Assembly (NCBI GenBank): GCA_038043245.1
Contig: JBBTCH010000003.1
Coordinates: 1-64,000, forward strand
Length of the DNA: 64,000 nt
DNA from: JACPFV01 sp038043245
Lineage (GTDB): Bacteria > Pseudomonadota > Gammaproteobacteria > Nevskiales > Nevskiaceae
Direction of reading: 5' to 3'
Shown here: positions 62,165-64,000 of the stretch, piece by piece
Position numbering within the stretch: the stretch's first letter is position 1
Layout of the letters: the number at the start of each line of letters is the position of its first letter
Translations under genes and position numbers: made by a program
The notes under the pieces: generated by a model
Seen by the model: the letters and a program-made list of their open reading frames with translations, nothing else
What the model was told of the DNA's origin: nothing
Databases searched by the model: none

Positions 62165-63046
62165 TTACGGCGGCGGCGCAGCCGGCAAGGCGTCCGTAGC
62201 CGGCTCAGGCGGTGGCGCGGCAGGAGCAGGAACCGGCGCTTTCGGTGCAAACGGCACAACTGCCGTCGCGGGCAGACCGCTTTGATTCAGCGCCAGGATT
62301 CGGCCCGCGTCGTCAGCCTGCGTCGTCAGTCCCAGTATGCGGTAGCTGCTTTCGAGCAGTTGCAGTGCCTCGAGGTTCTGCGGGGCGCCCGGGTAATCGG
62401 CAAGGGTTCGTTCCAGCCGCTTGACCGCAGACAGCGGTGCCCCGCGCGCGACATAAAAGCGTGCGATCGCCATCTCGTGTGCGGCCAGCGTGTTGCGCAG
62501 GTCGATCATGCGCTGACGCGCGTCGCCGGCATAACGGCTCTTGGGATATTTCTGAATCAGCAGCGCGAAATCATCAAAGCTGCGGCGCTGGAAGGCGAGA
62601 TCGTGTTCTTCGGGGCGCACGCCGGGCAGGAAGTCGAGCAGCTGGGCGCCACGGCTGTAATTGATCAGGCCGCGCAGATACTGGACGTACGCCGCCTGCG
62701 GGTGGCGCGGGTATTCGCGCAGAAAACGCTCGGCGCTGTCGAGCGCTTCTTCGCTCTGAAAGTCGCGATACTGTGCGTAGATGGATTCGAGCTGTGCCTG
62801 CGTGGCGAACTCGGTGAACGGGAAGCGCGTCTGGATCTGGCTGTAACGCAGCAGCGCCGTGCTGTAATCCGACGCTTCAAGGCTCTGGCGCGCGAGTTTG
62901 TACAATTTGTCCGCTTCCAGTCGCTGCTCGCGTTCAGTCTGGTTGGGGCCTTTGAACGGATTGCGTTCGTCCACCGGCTTGGATGGATTGCCCTTGCAGG
63001 CGGTCAACGCGATGCAGATGAACAACAGCGGATAAAAACGGAGCAC
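62165..63046 (-). CDS. bamD: Outer membrane assembly factor BamD
   Basis: A 293-residue lipoprotein with TPR repeats that works with BamA in outer-membrane protein insertion. GTG at 63046 is preferred: AGGA lies 7 bp upstream and the product starts with a signal ending LTAC (Cys17). The TPR part has KLYKLARQSLEASDYSTALL and YPRHPQAAYVQYLRGLI. The C-terminal 50 residues are Pro/Ala-rich and longer than in E. coli BamD (245 aa). Divergent from rluD by 13 bp, a conserved arrangement. Confidence 0.93.
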   Translation of the reverse strand: MLRFYPLLFICIALTACKGNPSKPVDERNPFKGPNQTEREQRLEADKLYKLARQSLEASDYSTALLRYSQIQTRFPFTEFATQAQLESIYAQYRDFQSEEALDSAERFLREYPRHPQAAYVQYLRGLINYSRGAQLLDFLPGVRPEEHDLAFQRRSFDDFALLIQKYPKSRYAGDARQRMIDLRNTLAAHEMAIARFYVARGAPLSAVKRLERTLADYPGAPQNLEALQLLESSYRILGLTTQADDAGRILALNQSGLPATAVVPFAPKAPVPAPAAPPPEPATDALPAAPPP

Positions 63047-63059
63047 GGATATTCCTAAG

Positions 63060-64000
63060 ATGAAACGCGCGGAAATTATAGCAGCGGAAGCACTGCGGAC
63101 CTCCGTGCCTGAGGACATGGCCGGTCTGCGCCTGGACGTTGCCGCGGCCCGATTGTTCCCGGACTACTCGCGCTCAAAGCTCAAGGAGTGGATGGAATCC
63201 GGCGCGCTGATGCACAACCGCCAGCGCGTTGTCAGGGTTCGCGACTTCGCGAAACCCGGCGATGAACTGGCGTTGATCGTGCCCGAACGCGATGCGCCGC
63301 GCGGCCTGCATGCCCAGGCCCTGCCGCTGGCCGTGGTCTACGAAGATCGGGCGATCGCAGTGATCAACAAGCCCGCGGGCCTGACGGTGCACCCCGGCGC
63401 TGGCACCCCGGATGGCACCCTGCAGAACGCATTGCTGCACCGGTTCCCGCAGGTGACGGCAGTGCCGCGTGCCGGACTGGTGCACCGCCTCGACAAGGAC
63501 ACCACCGGTCTGCTGGTGGTGGCGCTGACCGCGGCGGCGCACACGCGCCTGACCGCCATGATGATGTCGCGCGAAGTGCGCCGCGAATACGATGCGCTGG
63601 TTGTCGGCATCCTGCCCGCGGGCGGCACCGTGGATGCGGCCATCGGCCGTTCACCGCACAGCCGCACCAAGATGGCGGTGATGGACGTGCCGGAGCGTGG
63701 CCGCCGCGCGGTGACGCATTACCGCGTCGCCGAGAAATTCGTCCAGCACACGCGCCTGACCGTGCAGCTTGAAACTGGCCGCACCCATCAGATCCGTGTG
63801 CATCTGGCGCATCTGCGACACCCCATCGTCGGCGATCCTGCCTATGGCGGACGCGCCGTGCGTAATGGCGGCCTGCCGGCCGAACTACGCGACCAATTGA
63901 CCGCCTTCAGGCGGCAGGCGCTGCACGCGCGCGAGCTGGCACTGGAACATCCGACCACGCGCAAAACCATGAGCTGGTCGGCGCCGCTGCCGGATGATTT
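63060..64000 (+). CDS. rluD: 23S rRNA pseudouridine synthase RluD (3' end missing)
   Basis: The frame runs from ATG 63060 through the window end, 313 codons without stop. An S4-like domain comes first (DYSRSKLKEWMESGALMHN), then the catalytic motif HRLDKDTTGLL with the active Asp, and GRTHQIRVHLAHL. It makes pseudouridines in helix 69 of 23S rRNA. The last few residues lie outside the window (family length about 325). It is divergent from bamD by 13 bp. Confidence 0.95.
   Translation, partial: MKRAEIIAAEALRTSVPEDMAGLRLDVAAARLFPDYSRSKLKEWMESGALMHNRQRVVRVRDFAKPGDELALIVPERDAPRGLHAQALPLAVVYEDRAIAVINKPAGLTVHPGAGTPDGTLQNALLHRFPQVTAVPRAGLVHRLDKDTTGLLVVALTAAAHTRLTAMMMSREVRREYDALVVGILPAGGTVDAAIGRSPHSRTKMAVMDVPERGRRAVTHYRVAEKFVQHTRLTVQLETGRTHQIRVHLAHLRHPIVGDPAYGGRAVRNGGLPAELRDQLTAFRRQALHARELALEHPTTRKTMSWSAPLPDD

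Noticed and set aside
61728..62199. Small open frames inside the 438-bp repeat element
   Set aside because: They have no ribosome binding site, are Arg-rich and run through the hairpin ends; more likely by-products of the repeat.

Overview
The window is a 64-kb, GC-rich, gene-dense piece of a Gram-negative proteobacterial chromosome. It carries lipopolysaccharide export (lptABC, kdsCD), outer-membrane assembly (bamD), recycling of diaminopimelate-type peptidoglycan (mpl) and many lipobox proteins. The order kdsD-kdsC-lptC-lptA-lptB-rpoN-hpf-ptsN-hprK-rapZ-EIIA(Man)-ptsH-ptsI, the order pilR-pilS-PP0621-sucC-sucD, ibaG-murA-hisG-hisD and the divergent bamD/rluD pair point to a gammaproteobacterium of the Xanthomonadales/Nevskiales/Steroidobacter type, or something near the beta/gamma boundary. 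This placement is inference from synteny; no rRNA gene is present. No tRNA, CRISPR array, prophage or intact insertion sequence was seen.

Layout. 0-0.7 kb: end of the ribosomal-protein/rpoA operon. 0.7-4.3 kb, minus strand: lemA, a GIDE-domain membrane protein with an EF-hand-like loop, and prlC. 4.3-10.7 kb, plus strand: esterase lipoprotein, DUF1329 protein, Tat-type sulfatase, then HMG-CoA lyase and both subunits of a 3-oxoacid CoA-transferase (leucine/ketone-body catabolism). 10.7-17.2 kb: gpmA, a small unknown protein, a ROK sugar kinase, small membrane proteins, two SPOR-domain lipoproteins, ppa and a polytopic membrane protein. 17.3-23.8 kb looks accessory: a large lipoprotein resembling M19 dipeptidases, a second copy of the polytopic membrane protein, two divergent outer-membrane proteins and an AbrB/PIN toxin-antitoxin pair.

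23.8-33.3 kb: proton-pumping pyrophosphatase, an HxlR regulator with a 31-bp palindromic operator facing yceI and a cytochrome b561-YceI fusion, PPi-dependent phosphofructokinase, adk, rnd, a membrane protein and mpl. 33.3-43.9 kb: one long minus-strand block of regulatory PTS, rpoN and LPS-export genes. 43.9-49.0 kb: YadGH-type ABC exporter, ibaG, murA, hisG and hisD. 49.0-57.3 kb: signal-less BtuF-like protein, SRPBCC/HxlR pair, pmbA, a Ser/Thr kinase fused to a cyclic-nucleotide-binding-like domain, a glycine-zipper lipoprotein and PilSR. 57.3-64 kb: sucCD, nadE, a secreted orphan, a 438-bp repeat element, bamD and the start of rluD.

Themes. Pyrophosphate handling recurs (ppa, hppA, PPi-PFK). 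The PTS genes lack any visible sugar permease, so this looks like a regulatory PTS paired with rpoN and a short HPr kinase. Several dispersed palindromic elements sit exactly at gene 3' ends and supply stop codons. The most unusual single observations are a murA that appears to start at AUA overlapping the ibaG stop, the 438-bp composite inverted-repeat element, the duplicated polytopic membrane protein flanking the M19-like lipoprotein, and the HxlR/YceI/b561-YceI divergon. I do not see a clearly new multi-gene defence or mobile system.
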